Below are positions 1 to 9,599 of a stretch of 64,000 bases of DNA, in pieces. The position numbers were made by a program, and so were the translations under genes. This DNA comes from Thermosynechococcus sp. (GTDB taxonomy: Bacteria > Cyanobacteriota > Cyanobacteriia > Thermosynechococcales > Thermosynechococcaceae), in assembly GCF_025999095.1 (NCBI RefSeq), contig NZ_AP024678.1, forward strand, positions 558,001 through 622,000, in the 5' to 3' direction. Position 1 is the first letter of the stretch. Each line of letters begins with the position of its first letter. The notes below the pieces were generated by a model. It was given only the letters and a program-made list of their open reading frames with translations, searched no databases and had not been told where the DNA came from.

Positions 1-293
1 TCTGCGACGGCAATGGTGGGGTTCATCGGATCCGCGGAGAAATCACTACTGAGCGCTTCTGAACGGATGACCGCAGGAGAAATTGGCAACTCACTGTGGA
101 GCCAGTCCTTGGTGGCGATCGCCCGCTGCTGAAAATCTTCGGTGTAAAGCAGTAGCACCTGTTTGATAGGGTGTTGCTTGTCTTGGACTAGAAACTTAGT
201 GAGTGAGACAATTCAGCGTTCCTGATTGGTTTTCTCAGGGCAAGCATCCTGATCACCCACAAAAGCAAGCAAAATACTAGCCTTGGAGTCCAT
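1..293 (-). pseudogene. CARF-like protein fragment with in-frame stop
   Basis: An ATG at 293 opens a frame beginning MDSKASILLAFVGDQDA. After 26 codons it meets a TGA (215-213). The same frame then stays open to the window edge, with text such as KQVLLLYTEDFQQRAIATKDWL. A hydrophobic first strand ending in FVGDQD, followed by a VLLLYT strand and an ERA-like helix, resembles the N-terminal CARF (cyclic-oligonucleotide-sensing Rossmann) domain of CRISPR-linked and RtcR-like proteins. That family assignment is from memory of the fold pattern only. No ATG, and no convincing alternative start, follows the stop. Either the gene is broken by a point mutation or the stop is read through. It lies 36 bp downstream of galE on the same strand. 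The C-terminal effector domain is outside the window. Confidence 0.5.
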
Positions 294-329
294 AGGAATT
301 TTTTAAGATTTTTTGATTTGGCTAAGCAT

Positions 330-1361
330 CTATAGCCTTAGAATATGGCTGTGTCTGCAGCGATGCTGGTGCCATTGCCAAGCGTGGTGAATGATCTGCT
401 CAATGTCGGGGTACTGGGGCTGCCAGCCTAGGATGCGACGGGCGCGATCGCTATTGGCAATGAGGATCGCGGGGTCTCCTGCCCGGCGATCGCCTTCAAT
501 GACTGGAATCGAACAACCTGTGACCCTCTGAGCTGTTTCAATAATTTGCCGCACTGAAAACCCTTGGGCATTCCCCAAGTTAAAAATTTCCGAGTTGCCG
601 CCGCTCAAGAGGTACTTTAATCCCAGCACATGGGCTTCGCTTAAGTCCACGACATGGACATAGTCGCGAATGCAAGTGCCATCGGGGGTAGGATAGTCTG
701 TACCATAAATGGCGATGTGGGGGCGTCGTCCCATGGCTGCCTGCAAGACGAGTGGAATCAGATGGGTTTCTGGATGGTGATCTTCCCCTAGACGAGAGTG
801 GGGATCCGCACCCGCGGCATTAAAATAGCGGAAAATCAAGGACTTGAGGCCGTAGGCACTGCCCATATCGGCAACTATTTGCTCCACCATCCACTTAGAG
901 CGACCATAGGGATTAATGGGGGCACAGGGGCAGGTTTCGCAAATCGGTACCTCTGGAGGCAAGCCATAGACTGCGGCTGTGGAAGAAAAGATAAAATAGG
1001 GAATCTGGGCAGCCACCATCGCCTGTAAGAGGGTCAGGGCCCCATGGACGTTATTTTGATAAAAGCGATCGGGATAGCGGATAGACTCGCCCACCTCAAT
1101 GTAGGCAGCAAAATGCATCACTGCCGTCACAGGATAGGTTTGAAAAAGCCAATCTAAGAGGGGGCGATCGCCAATATCACCAACAATGAGTTCTGTTTTG
1201 AGGACCGACTCCACCAAGTCGCGGTGTCCCCGCTCCAGCGTATCTAAAATAAGCACTTGAAAGCCGGCCTGCTGGAGTGCCAAAACGGTATGACTACCGA
1301 TATAGCCCGCGCCCCCTGTCACCAGAATCAGCGGCGAATTATTATCATTGTTGGTTGTCAT
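330..1361 (-). CDS. galE: UDP-glucose 4-epimerase
   Basis: This is an extended short-chain dehydrogenase that interconverts UDP-glucose and UDP-galactose using tightly bound NAD, supplying galactose for cell-surface polysaccharides. The 343-aa length is normal for GalE. A Rossmann GGAGYIG motif lies at residues 16-22. The catalytic SST is at 126-128 and the YGRSK motif gives Tyr152 and Lys156. The C-terminal half carries the substrate-binding segments typical of GalE (for example the [10 protein letters not shown] stretch). The gene is divergent from prfC: its start is only 44 bp from the prfC start, so the two probably share a promoter region. No defects are seen. Confidence 0.95.
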   Translation of the reverse strand: MTTNNDNNSPLILVTGGAGYIGSHTVLALQQAGFQVLILDTLERGHRDLVESVLKTELIVGDIGDRPLLDWLFQTYPVTAVMHFAAYIEVGESIRYPDRFYQNNVHGALTLLQAMVAAQIPYFIFSSTAAVYGLPPEVPICETCPCAPINPYGRSKWMVEQIVADMGSAYGLKSLIFRYFNAAGADPHSRLGEDHHPETHLIPLVLQAAMGRRPHIAIYGTDYPTPDGTCIRDYVHVVDLSEAHVLGLKYLLSGGNSEIFNLGNAQGFSVRQIIETAQRVTGCSIPVIEGDRRAGDPAILIANSDRARRILGWQPQYPDIEQIIHHAWQWHQHRCRHSHILRL

Positions 1362-1405
1362 TAAAGCCTATCTGTTACACTAGGAGGACACCTACCGATT
1401 CTGCC

Positions 1406-3031
1406 ATGACCAGTGACTTGCACCATGAAATCACCCAAGAGGTGAAACGACGTCGTAATTTTGCCATTATTTCCCACCCAGATGCCGGGAAAACGACGCT
1501 CACAGAAAAGTTACTGCTCTACGGTGGTGCCATTCACGAGGCAGGAGCCGTCAAAGCACGGCGAGCTCAGCGCCAAGCTACCTCCGACTGGATGGCCATG
1601 GAGCAACAGCGGGGCATTTCGATTACCTCCACGGTCCTGCAGTTTGAATATCAAGGTTATCAGATTAACCTCCTGGATACCCCTGGTCACCAGGACTTCA
1701 GTGAAGATACCTATCGCACCCTGGCGGCGGCTGATAATGCAGTGATGCTTGTGGATGCGGCCAAGGGTCTAGAGCCCCAAACCCGCAAGCTCTTTCAAGT
1801 GTGCCAGTTGCGGGGTTTACCGATTTTTACCTTCATCAACAAGCTGGATCGGCCGGGGCGCCAGCCTCTGGAACTCATTGACGAAATTGAACAGGAGCTG
1901 GGGCTAATTCCCTATCCGGTGAACTGGCCGTTGGGAATGGGCGATCGCTTTCGTGGTGTCTATGATCGCCTGCGGCAGAACTTTCACTTCTTTGAGCGCA
2001 CGACCCACGGTAGCCGTGCTGCGGCTGAAACGGTCATTGCCCTCGGGGATCCTGCCATTGATCCCTACATTGAGCCCTATCGGCTGGAATACAATCAACT
2101 TAAGGATGAACTGGAACTGCTCGATGGCCTGGGTGCTGAGCTAGACCTTGATCTTGTGCATCGCGGCAAAATGACCCCTGTCTTCTTTGGCAGTGCCATG
2201 ACCAACTTTGGCGTGCGCCTGTTTCTGGAGCACTTTTTAACCTATGCGCTGCCGCCTGTGGCCTACAGGAGCGATCGCGGGCCCATTGATCCAACTCAGG
2301 AGCAGTTCACGGGCTTTGTGTTTAAGCTGCAGGCCAATATGGATCCCAAACATCGCGATCGCGTGGCCTTTGTGCGGGTCTGTAGCGGCAAATTTGAGAA
2401 AGACATGACCGTGAACCATGCCCGCACCGGCAAAACTATCCGCCTCTCCCGTCCGCAAAAACTCTTTGCCCAAGGTCGCGAATCCCTGGAAACGGCCTAT
2501 GCGGGTGATGTCATTGGCCTGAATAATCCGGGAATGTTTGCCATTGGCGACACCCTTTATGTCGGCCGAAAATTGGAATACGAGGGGATTCCCTGCTTCT
2601 CGCCGGAACTTTTTGCCTATCTGCGCAACCCCAACCCCTCCAAGTTCAAATCCTTCCAAAAGGGAGTCAACGAACTGCGGGAAGAGGGCGCCGTGCAAAT
2701 CATGTACTCTACCGATGAGTCCAAGCGGGAACCGATTCTGGCGGCGGTGGGGCAACTGCAATTTGAAGTGGTGCAGTTTCGCCTGTTGCATGAATACGGC
2801 GTGGAAACTCGCCTTGACCCTCTCCCCTATACCGTTGCGCGTTGGGTACTAGATGGTTGGGCAGCCCTCGAAGCAATTGGCCGCATCTTTAATGCAGTAA
2901 CCGTCAAAGATAGCTGGGGACGGCCCGTGCTGCTCTTTAAGAATGAGTGGAATCTGCAACAGACAATGGCAGATCATCCAAAATTGCGCCTGAGCGCGAT
3001 CGCCCCCCCTACTGCTGCGGTGCCTGCCTAG
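1406..3031 (+). CDS. prfC: Peptide chain release factor 3
   Basis: This translational GTPase recycles RF1/RF2 from the ribosome after peptide release. From the chosen ATG it is 541 aa, close to the usual RF3 size. The G1 loop SHPDAGKT is at residues 23-30, the G3 motif DTPGH at 91-95 and the G4 motif NKLD at 145-148. RF3-specific features follow, such as the [17 protein letters not shown] region near the C terminus. The frame is open further upstream (to 1277), but that part lies inside the galE complement and is not RF3-like. [20 protein letters not shown] is a typical RF3 start. An AGGAGG at 1382-1387 is about 18 nt upstream of the ATG, farther than usual. Confidence 0.95.
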   Translation: MTSDLHHEITQEVKRRRNFAIISHPDAGKTTLTEKLLLYGGAIHEAGAVKARRAQRQATSDWMAMEQQRGISITSTVLQFEYQGYQINLLDTPGHQDFSEDTYRTLAAADNAVMLVDAAKGLEPQTRKLFQVCQLRGLPIFTFINKLDRPGRQPLELIDEIEQELGLIPYPVNWPLGMGDRFRGVYDRLRQNFHFFERTTHGSRAAAETVIALGDPAIDPYIEPYRLEYNQLKDELELLDGLGAELDLDLVHRGKMTPVFFGSAMTNFGVRLFLEHFLTYALPPVAYRSDRGPIDPTQEQFTGFVFKLQANMDPKHRDRVAFVRVCSGKFEKDMTVNHARTGKTIRLSRPQKLFAQGRESLETAYAGDVIGLNNPGMFAIGDTLYVGRKLEYEGIPCFSPELFAYLRNPNPSKFKSFQKGVNELREEGAVQIMYSTDESKREPILAAVGQLQFEVVQFRLLHEYGVETRLDPLPYTVARWVLDGWAALEAIGRIFNAVTVKDSWGRPVLLFKNEWNLQQTMADHPKLRLSAIAPPTAAVPA

Positions 3032-3038
3032 CTGCCCC

Positions 3039-3647
3039 ATGAGTAGCGTCTATACCCGTCCCCTCGCTCGCCTCATTGAGCAGTTGCAGCGCCTGCCAGG
3101 GATTGGTCCAAAGACCGCCCAACGGCTGGCTCTTCACCTCATCAAACGGCCCGAAGCGGATATCCAAGCCCTAGCTCAAGCCCTTCTTGAGGCCAAACAA
3201 CAGGTGGGGCTGTGCTCAATTTGTTTTCACCTCTCGGCAGAGCCGGTGTGCGAAATCTGTGCCTCGCCCCAGCGAGACAGTCACACAATTTGCGTGGTTG
3301 CGGATTCCCGCGATGTCATTGCCATTGAAAAAACCCGCGAGTACCACGGCAAGTACCACGTTTTGGGCGGACTCATTTCACCCCTAGAGGGTATTACCCC
3401 CGAACACCTCCACATTCAACCGCTCCTGCGGCGCGCCAGCCAACCGCAAGTGGCAGAAGTGATCCTGGCCATCAATCCCAGTATCGAAGGGGAAACCACC
3501 ACCCTCTATGTCGCGCAGTTGCTGCGCCCCTTTGTCAAAGTAACCCGCATTGCCTTTGGCCTACCCGTGGGCAGTGATCTCGACTATGCCGATGAAATAA
3601 CCCTGGCCCGAGCCCTCGCTGGCCGCCGTGAGATCGAGTGGCAGTAG
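3039..3647 (+). CDS. recR: Recombination protein RecR
   Basis: RecR forms a ring clamp with RecO and RecF and helps load RecA at gapped DNA. The 202-aa protein has the family order: a helix-hairpin-helix ([13 protein letters not shown], about 19-31), a four-cysteine zinc finger (Cys59, Cys62, Cys71, Cys74), and a Toprim domain starting near [14 protein letters not shown] at residue 86. The C-terminal Walker-B-like segment ([20 protein letters not shown]) is intact. It begins 7 bp after prfC on the same strand, so the two are probably cotranscribed. Confidence 0.95.
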   Translation: MSSVYTRPLARLIEQLQRLPGIGPKTAQRLALHLIKRPEADIQALAQALLEAKQQVGLCSICFHLSAEPVCEICASPQRDSHTICVVADSRDVIAIEKTREYHGKYHVLGGLISPLEGITPEHLHIQPLLRRASQPQVAEVILAINPSIEGETTTLYVAQLLRPFVKVTRIAFGLPVGSDLDYADEITLARALAGRREIEWQ

Positions 3648-4352
3648 TTAGTGTCCCCCCTGCAAGCGCCGCAATGCTGTCACAATTTGGTGGATAGCTC
3701 GCTTCAGTTGTTCCACCTCCTGGTGTAACCGCTGGTTTTCAGCTTCTAGGGTAGCAAGGCGATGTTCATCGCCACCACTGCCGGTTGCTGCCGGTTGCTG
3801 TTGCAGTTGAGCAACTGTTGCTTGGAGTTGAGCAAAGTCATTTGCACTGACAGCTTGTGCCTGCAAGGCTTGAATGGCGCCCTCAAGGGTGGCCAGTTTG
3901 TCGTAGACGGGGGTGAGATCCCCAGCTACTGGAGCAGCCACTTCCGTAGGAACTGCCGCTTTGACGGGTCTGGGCTTACGGGCCTTGCGAAAGGCTTCTT
4001 GAATTGCTGCTTCCAGTTGTTCTTTTTCAAAGGGCTTCTCGATAAACTCAAACCACTCAAAGGGTTCTTGGAGCTTCTCGGTGACCTCTTCCTTACGCCC
4101 CGACATGATCACGAGGGGAATAGCGCCTAGAAGATCATTTTTCTGCAATTCCTGGTAAACTTCCCAACCGCTGACCTTCGGCAGCAGAAAATCCAGCATG
4201 ATCAGGGTTGGATCAGACTGCTCAATGAGTTGCAGCCCTTCACGGCCATCCTTGGCCTCCAGAATCTCATAGTCACCCTCTGGCAACATTTCACGGACGC
4301 GCATCCGGATGACTTTACTGTCATCAATGACAACGACTTTACGGCTACTCAC
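3648..4352 (-). CDS. CheY-like response regulator with C-terminal coiled coil
   Basis: The first ~120 residues are a receiver domain: acidic pair Asp10-Asp11, phospho-acceptor Asp54 in LDFLLPKVSG, Ser84 in IMSG and Lys106 in EKPF. There is no DNA-binding output domain. An Ala/Pro linker is followed by a leucine-patterned coiled coil (ATLEAENQRLHQEVEQLKRA), suggesting protein-protein signalling or oligomerisation. I chose the GTG at 4352, which gives MSSRKVVVIDDSK, because the receiver domain starts there and a GGAG lies 8 nt upstream. An ATG at 4424 would add 24 residues of no clear character. It converges end to end with recR (stop codons adjacent). The cognate kinase is not in the window. 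Confidence 0.85.
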   Translation of the reverse strand: MSSRKVVVIDDSKVIRMRVREMLPEGDYEILEAKDGREGLQLIEQSDPTLIMLDFLLPKVSGWEVYQELQKNDLLGAIPLVIMSGRKEEVTEKLQEPFEWFEFIEKPFEKEQLEAAIQEAFRKARKPRPVKAAVPTEVAAPVAGDLTPVYDKLATLEGAIQALQAQAVSANDFAQLQATVAQLQQQPAATGSGGDEHRLATLEAENQRLHQEVEQLKRAIHQIVTALRRLQGGH

Positions 4353-4574
4353 GGAAACACTCCATTCCTCTACGAGATTTCTATACAAGATATGGTGAAT
4401 AGAGGGCGACAGTGGCATGATCACTACGTGATTTCAACCTTAGCATAGCCATGTCTTTTCCAGTTGGCCACCGGCGATCGCCCCCACCCGCCCCGCAAAA
4501 ATTCGCGGCAAATCGCCCCAGCAGAATGTCACAATAGAAGTCTCACCCTCATTCAAGATTTGTTCAATATCCAT

Positions 4575-6392
4575 ATGCCAGAGTCTGCTGCTGCCCCTAT
4601 TCACCTCCCCAAAACCAGTGAGTCAGAGCGGCTAAAGCGTATTCGCCACACCACGTCCCATATTTTGGCAATGGCCGTCCAGAAGCTGTTTCCCAAAGCA
4701 CAGGTAACGATTGGCCCTTGGATTGAAAACGGGTTTTACTACGACTTTGACCACCCAGAACCCTTCAGCGAAAAAGACCTGAAGCTCATTGAAAAGGAGA
4801 TGGTCAAGATCATTAAGCGCAAGTTACCAGTCATCCGCGAGGAAGTGAGCCGTGAGGAGGCGGAGCGCCGCATCCGTGAGCTGGGGGAACCCTACAAGCT
4901 AGAAATTCTCCAAGACCTCGAAGAACCAATTACGATTTACCACTTGGGGGATGAGTGGTGGGATCTCTGTGCAGGGCCCCACGTTGAAAATACCGGCGAG
5001 ATTAATCCCAAGGCGATCGCCCTCGAAAGTGTTGCCGGTGCCTACTGGCGGGGGGATGAAACCAAAGCCCAACTCCAGCGCATCTACGGCACCGCCTGGG
5101 AAACTCCAGAACAACTGGCAGAGTATAAACGCCGCAAAGAAGAAGCCCTCCGCCGCGATCACCGCAAGGTGGGTAAAGAACTAGGCCTGTTTATCTTTGC
5201 CGATCCGGTGGGGCCAGGGCTACCCCTATGGACCCCTAAGGGAACTATTTTGCGCTCAACCCTGGAAGACTTTCTCAAAAAAGAGCAACTGAAGCGGGGC
5301 TATCTACCGGTGGTCACTCCCCACATTGCCCGTGTGGATTTGTTTAAGACCTCTGGCCACTGGCAAAAGTACAAGGAGGATATGTTTCCTCTGATGGCCG
5401 AAGATGCTGAGGCTGCCGCCCACGAGCAGGGGTTTGTCCTCAAGCCAATGAACTGCCCTTTCCACATTCAAATCTATAAAAGTGAGCTGCGCTCCTATCG
5501 CGACTTACCGCTGCGGCTGGCGGAATTTGGCACTGTCTATCGCTATGAGCAATCGGGAGAATTGGGGGGCTTAACACGGGTACGCGGCTTTACGGTGGAT
5601 GACTCCCATCTCTTTGTCACCCCAGAGCAGTTGGATGCCGAGTTTTTGAATGTGGTTGACCTCATCCTTACCGTTTTTCGCTGTCTGCGCCTAAATAAAT
5701 TCAAGGCCCGCTTGAGCTTTCGCGATCCTAAATCCGACAAATACATTGGCTCCGATGAGGCGTGGTCAAAGGCGGAATCCGCAATTCAGCGCGCCGTAGA
5801 ACAGTTGGGCATGGAGCACTTTTTAGGCATTGGTGAAGCCGCCTTCTATGGGCCGAAACTGGACTTTATCTTTGAGGATGCCCTCGGTCGTGAGTGGCAG
5901 TTGGGAACGGTGCAGGTGGATTACAACCTGCCTGAGCGCTTTGATTTAGAATACGTTGCTGAGGACAATACCCGCCGCCGACCAGTGATGATTCACCGGG
6001 CTCCCTTTGGCTCCCTGGAGCGGCTTATTGGCATCCTCATTGAGGAGTATGCCGGGGATTTCCCCTTTTGGCTGGCACCGGAGCAAGTGCGCCTGTTGCC
6101 TGTGGGGGATGAGCAACGTCCCTATGCCCAACAGGTGGCGGCGCAACTGCAAGAGCGGGGGGTGCGCGTGAGCGTGGATCGCAGTGGCGATCGCTTGGCC
6201 AAACAAATCCGCAATGCTGAAACCCAGAAAATACCGGTGATGGGCATCATTGGCGCTAAAGAAGTGGCAAGTCAGACGGTGAGTATTCGCACCCGTGCTG
6301 TGGGGGATGTCGGTACCTTTGCCGTTGGTCATTTGCTCGAAAAGCTGACATCGGCAATGGATGCCATGCAGGGTGAGGTTGAGTGGGCTTGA
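4575..6392 (+). CDS. thrS: Threonyl-tRNA synthetase lacking the TGS domain
   Basis: This enzyme charges tRNA-Thr. From the chosen ATG it is 605 aa and starts almost directly in the editing (SAD) domain. The editing zinc/water ligands are HTTSH (25-29) and Cys132/His136 in CAGPH. The class II core follows, with motif 2 YRYEQSG (322-328) and zinc ligand Cys294 in PMNCPFH; His345 lies in VDDSHLF. The C-terminal anticodon-binding domain begins near PEQVRLLPV. The N-terminal TGS (N1) domain of the E. coli enzyme is absent, which I recall as common in cyanobacterial homologues. The frame extends upstream to 4464 but that part is not ThrRS-like. Confidence 0.93.
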   Translation: MPESAAAPIHLPKTSESERLKRIRHTTSHILAMAVQKLFPKAQVTIGPWIENGFYYDFDHPEPFSEKDLKLIEKEMVKIIKRKLPVIREEVSREEAERRIRELGEPYKLEILQDLEEPITIYHLGDEWWDLCAGPHVENTGEINPKAIALESVAGAYWRGDETKAQLQRIYGTAWETPEQLAEYKRRKEEALRRDHRKVGKELGLFIFADPVGPGLPLWTPKGTILRSTLEDFLKKEQLKRGYLPVVTPHIARVDLFKTSGHWQKYKEDMFPLMAEDAEAAAHEQGFVLKPMNCPFHIQIYKSELRSYRDLPLRLAEFGTVYRYEQSGELGGLTRVRGFTVDDSHLFVTPEQLDAEFLNVVDLILTVFRCLRLNKFKARLSFRDPKSDKYIGSDEAWSKAESAIQRAVEQLGMEHFLGIGEAAFYGPKLDFIFEDALGREWQLGTVQVDYNLPERFDLEYVAEDNTRRRPVMIHRAPFGSLERLIGILIEEYAGDFPFWLAPEQVRLLPVGDEQRPYAQQVAAQLQERGVRVSVDRSGDRLAKQIRNAETQKIPVMGIIGAKEVASQTVSIRTRAVGDVGTFAVGHLLEKLTSAMDAMQGEVEWA

Positions 6393-6561
6393 GCTCTAAA
6401 TCTCAGTTTTGCTCCCAAATGTGCTCCCAAAGAGGAGAGAAATGGGGCTGGGGTGCAGTAAATCCGATAAGCTTAAAAGGAGTATCGCGGCTGGGAGTTG
6501 TTACCTGTGAATTCAGCCCCCTTGCCCTGACTACTCAGCTCTTTGGCAGTTTTACTCACCC

Positions 6562-6587
6562 CTGTTCAATAAGGCTGTTCAATAAGG
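6562..6587 (+). repeat. Two tandem copies of a 13-bp unit
   Basis: CTGTTCAATAAGG occurs twice in direct contact in the 247-bp gap between thrS and the nitroreductase gene. It is probably a simple tandem duplication in promoter or leader DNA. The rest of the gap holds no convincing gene; the open frame across it has atypical composition. Confidence 0.7.
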
Positions 6588-6639
6588 CGATAGTTTTGAG
6601 ACGGTTCTATGCTTGTGCTTGGGAAAAAGGTGGTGACCC

Positions 6640-7296
6640 ATGACTGAGACACCCGTTTTAGCAACAACGATTTTGCAGCAATTACAATGGCGGTATGCCA
6701 CAAAAAAGTTTGATCCTGGCCGCAAAATTCCTGAAGATCTTTGGCAAGTGCTCCTGCAAAGCCTGGTCCTTGCCCCTTCCTCCTTTGGTCTGCAACCGTG
6801 GAAGTTTTACGTCATTGACACCCCAGAACTGCGGCAGGCGCTGCTGCCTCACACCTGGAATCAACGGCAGGTGGTGGATGCCTCTCACTTAGTGGTCTTT
6901 GCGATTAAAAGTAATCTCAATGCTGCTGATGTTGATCGCTACCTTGCGCGGCAAGCAGAAGTTCACAATACATCTGTGGAAAAATTACAAAACTACGGTA
7001 ATTTGGTCAAGGGCTTTTTGCAATCGCCCCCCTATCCTCTCAACATTGATGAATGGTCAGCCCGCCAAGTCTATATTGCCTTGGGGCAGTTCATGGTGAC
7101 GGCGGCTTTGCTTGGAATTGACACCTGTCCGATGGAGGGCTTCTTGCCCCAAGAGTACGACCGCCTGCTGGATCTCCCTACCCAAGGCTACCATGCCGTG
7201 GTTGTCTGTGCAGCGGGCTATCGTGCGGCGGATGACAACTATGCAAGGTTGCCCAAGGTGCGCTATCCCCTAGAGGCGGTTGTGGAAGTGCGTTAG
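6640..7296 (+). CDS. Nitroreductase-family NAD(P)H oxidoreductase
   Basis: This 218-aa flavoprotein belongs to the NfsB-like nitroreductase fold. It probably uses FMN and NAD(P)H to reduce nitro or quinone compounds; the true substrate is unknown. Family hallmarks are the N-terminal basic FMN-phosphate contact (RYATKKFDP), the LAPSSFGLQPW segment contacting the flavin, and the C-terminal AGYRAADD segment. Length is typical. It stands alone in a 5'-to-3' run of plus-strand genes; no operon partner hints at the substrate. Confidence 0.85.
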   Translation: MTETPVLATTILQQLQWRYATKKFDPGRKIPEDLWQVLLQSLVLAPSSFGLQPWKFYVIDTPELRQALLPHTWNQRQVVDASHLVVFAIKSNLNAADVDRYLARQAEVHNTSVEKLQNYGNLVKGFLQSPPYPLNIDEWSARQVYIALGQFMVTAALLGIDTCPMEGFLPQEYDRLLDLPTQGYHAVVVCAAGYRAADDNYARLPKVRYPLEAVVEVR

Positions 7297-7359
7297 AATT
7301 GCCCGCCTGACGCCAATGAGCATGGGTTAAGCTAGAAATAGCTCCCTACAAACGTTTGT

Positions 7360-7974
7360 ATGTCTTTGCACACCGATGATCCCATCGACCACAATTTAGC
7401 TGATTTAGACATCGTTCCCGCCAAAGAAGAAGAGCACTTTGAACCTCCTAACATTGTTATTCGCGAGATGGGGATTGATGACATTGCCCCCGTGTTTCAC
7501 CTTGGCGAGGAACTTTTTACGAGTGATTTGTATCCTTCCCTCTATCGCATCTGGGATGAATGGGAGGTGATTGGTTTCTATAACACCGATCCCGAATACT
7601 GTCTGGTGGCCGAAGCCGATTCGCAGGTGGTCGGGTTTATCTTGGGCACAATTATTAGCAAAGCGCCGTGGGTTTATGGCTACATTAACTGGCTAGGGAT
7701 CCACCCGCAGTATCAACGGCGGGGTATTGCCGATAAGCTGGTGGATAAGCTCATCGAACGCATGATTGAAGAGGGGGCACGGTTTATGCTGGTGGATACC
7801 GACCCTGCGAATACCCCCGCAGTGAAGTTTTTTACCCGTAAGGGTTTTGGCAATCCGCGGCGGCATGTCTTTTTTTCGTTAAACTTAACCAAGCACGAAA
7901 TCTATGGCCGGCTCATTGCCTACGAGCGCGATCGCTCCGAGCGACTGAGCTATCGTCGTCCCCGCCGCCGTTGA
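7360..7974 (+). CDS. GNAT-family N-acetyltransferase
   Basis: The 204-aa protein has a GNAT domain from about residue 32. The acetyl-CoA pyrophosphate-binding motif A is visible as IHPQYQRRGIADKLV, with the Q/RxxGxA signature at residues 119-124. Motif B follows (ARFMLVDTDPANTPAVKFF and a KGF turn). A ~30-residue acidic N-terminal tail and a very basic C-terminal tail (RRPRRR) flank the domain. The acceptor substrate cannot be read from the sequence. Confidence 0.85.
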   Translation: MSLHTDDPIDHNLADLDIVPAKEEEHFEPPNIVIREMGIDDIAPVFHLGEELFTSDLYPSLYRIWDEWEVIGFYNTDPEYCLVAEADSQVVGFILGTIISKAPWVYGYINWLGIHPQYQRRGIADKLVDKLIERMIEEGARFMLVDTDPANTPAVKFFTRKGFGNPRRHVFFSLNLTKHEIYGRLIAYERDRSERLSYRRPRRR

Positions 7975-8011
7975 AAAGTTAGGTAGTGATTCCCTGGAGG
8001 TGTCTGCCCCG

Positions 8012-8278
8012 GTGACTCTTTATTCTGACCCCTCAGATGAGGTTCCCGTTCCTGCCCATATTCATTACGAGCTAGTGCTGAAAATTTTGGAACAGGTTTC
8101 CTTACCCGCCCTCCCCCCCAACTCTACTGCCTATCAACAACTCCACAGTGCGGTCATTCATCTGCGCAAAGCCCTACGGCTGCAAAAGCAGTTTGAGGAG
8201 GAATGGCAACTGAGCGGCGGCAGTGTTGAATACCAGTGGTCACTGCAGCGCGATCGCCCCCAAGCTCAGGGCAAATAG
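8012..8278 (+). CDS. Small conserved cyanobacterial protein (DUF5340-like)
   Basis: This is an 88-aa protein with the pattern PVPAHIHYELVLKILEQ and a basic amphipathic helix (VIHLRKALRLQKQFEEE). I recall a cyanobacterial family of this pattern (DUF5340), but this is uncertain and no function is known. Two GTG starts are possible. The one at 8000 overlaps the GGAGG Shine-Dalgarno sequence (7996-8000), so the in-frame GTG at 8012, with 11 nt spacing, is preferred. Its last 13 bp overlap the convergent menA gene. Confidence 0.65.
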   Translation: MTLYSDPSDEVPVPAHIHYELVLKILEQVSLPALPPNSTAYQQLHSAVIHLRKALRLQKQFEEEWQLSGGSVEYQWSLQRDRPQAQGK

Positions 8279-9162
8279 CCCAGTCCCAAGAGCAGGCTAC
8301 TCCAAAAATGCAGTTGCACGGCAATAAATTTTGAGTTCTTGATTTGCTCAGGCACACTGTGAAATTGCGCCAGCCGCCGGCACAAATAAATGGCCCAGGG
8401 GAGTGAAGCCAAAGCCAGCAGTGTTGGCCACGGCAGGACTCCCCAGGCGACACTGGCCACCAACACCCCATAAAACAGACCACAGGCACCATAGACCAGT
8501 TGGGCACTGCGAGCCGTCCCTAGGCGTGCCACCGGGGAACGTTTGCCAGCGGCCAGATCATCGGCCACCTGGTGAAAGTGGGAGCAAAAGAGAATTAGCG
8601 TGGTTGTCAGACCATTGAGGATGGCCACCGGCCAGATGTGGGAACTAAACATTTGCACTTGGCTATAGTAGGCAGCCGCGATCGCCAAGGGGCCAAAGCA
8701 GATAAAACAAATCGGCTCCCCCAGGCCCAAATAGCCCAAACGAAAGGGCGGGCCTTGATAGCTATAGCCCAGGGCACAGCAGAGCAATACCAACCCTAAA
8801 ACCGTTGCATCCTGTTGCAGCCAACTAATGGCGGCAATCCCCAATAGCCCCAGGAGTAAGCACAGGTTGCTCAGCCAAAAGATCAGTTGCTTTTTGCCCG
8901 TGAGATTGACCACAGAATGGTACTTGTGGCGATCGATCCCCGTTTCGGCATCAAACACATCATTACTGAGATTCAGCCAAACCAAAATCAGCACTGCCGC
9001 TGTCAGAAACAGACTAAAAGGCCACCAGTGCACCCGTCCTGTCTCGGCGATCGCCACCGCCGTGCCCAACCAAATGGGCATCACCGCCACGCTGTACATG
9101 GGAAGTTTAATCGCCGCCCACCATAAACGCGAGCGATCCATCGATTCTGAGGAACGAGCCAT
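8266..9162 (-). CDS. menA: 2-carboxy-1,4-naphthoquinone phytyltransferase
   Basis: This UbiA-type membrane prenyltransferase attaches the phytyl chain to the naphthoquinone ring in phylloquinone (photosystem I secondary acceptor) synthesis. The 298-aa protein has about nine membrane segments. The first prenyl-diphosphate motif is NLSNDVFDAETGID, with Asn67-Asp68, Asp71 and Asp77. The second aspartate-rich motif is HQVADDLAAGKRS, near residue 200. The phytyl-transferase assignment follows the cyanobacterial MenA family. The only divergence from a generic UbiA is the menA-like spacing of the two motifs. Confidence 0.9.
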   Translation of the reverse strand: MARSSESMDRSRLWWAAIKLPMYSVAVMPIWLGTAVAIAETGRVHWWPFSLFLTAAVLILVWLNLSNDVFDAETGIDRHKYHSVVNLTGKKQLIFWLSNLCLLLGLLGIAAISWLQQDATVLGLVLLCCALGYSYQGPPFRLGYLGLGEPICFICFGPLAIAAAYYSQVQMFSSHIWPVAILNGLTTTLILFCSHFHQVADDLAAGKRSPVARLGTARSAQLVYGACGLFYGVLVASVAWGVLPWPTLLALASLPWAIYLCRRLAQFHSVPEQIKNSKFIAVQLHFWSSLLLGLGYLP

Positions 9163-9195
9163 CTCCCTTAACTTTGAGTCACCTTGGTCAGCATA

Positions 9196-9594
9196 TCATT
9201 GCTGCCCCTGCCCATAGATCGCTTGTTTTGCTGCCCAAATCGCTTGCCGCAACGCTGGATTGTTCAGCTTATAGCTATAGACGCCCAAATCCCGGGCTAA
9301 GGCCACCAGTTGTGGGCGGTTTAGCCGCTCTAGCTCGGCGCTCGTCAGGGTTTCAATAGTGGGTTGAGGGGGGCACAGTTGGCGTTCAAGGGCCGCCACT
9401 TGCTGTTCTAGGGCACTCAGGCGTTGTAAAACCGTTGGACAGGTCATCTCCGTCGGCTGAAGGGATTGTTGCAAAAGTCTCCGAATTGCCTCACTCAGGG
9501 AACCGCATCCCTGCTGCACCTGCCAGCGTTGAAGTTGGCCATAGAGTTTGGCATCTAAACGAACGGTGATCTGTTTGTGGCGCCTGCCTGAAAT
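9196..9594 (-). CDS. Ribbon-helix-helix protein without a canonical start codon
   Basis: The frame contains a clear ribbon-helix-helix fold: a basic strand (KQITVRLD), helix A (AKLYGQLQRWQ) and helix B (SLSEAIRRLLQQSL). This is typical of CopG/MetJ-type DNA-binding proteins. A C-terminal part follows with a coiled-coil-like heptad and a helical LVALARDLGVYSYKLNNPALRQAI module. The first usable GTG (9519) falls inside helix A, so it would destroy the fold. Upstream the frame is open only to a TAG at 9600-9598, and the only candidates are ATT at 9594 or ATA at 9597. Either a rare AUU start is used (as in infC) or the gene has lost its start. A strong terminator lies immediately upstream. Confidence 0.6.
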   Translation of the reverse strand: MSGRRHKQITVRLDAKLYGQLQRWQVQQGCGSLSEAIRRLLQQSLQPTEMTCPTVLQRLSALEQQVAALERQLCPPQPTIETLTSAELERLNRPQLVALARDLGVYSYKLNNPALRQAIWAAKQAIYGQGQQ

Positions 9595-9599
9595 TATCT

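Noticed and set aside
6383-6643. 86-codon plus frame across the thrS-nitroreductase gap
   Set aside because: It starts inside thrS, has unlikely composition and covers a tandem repeat; it has no recognisable domain.
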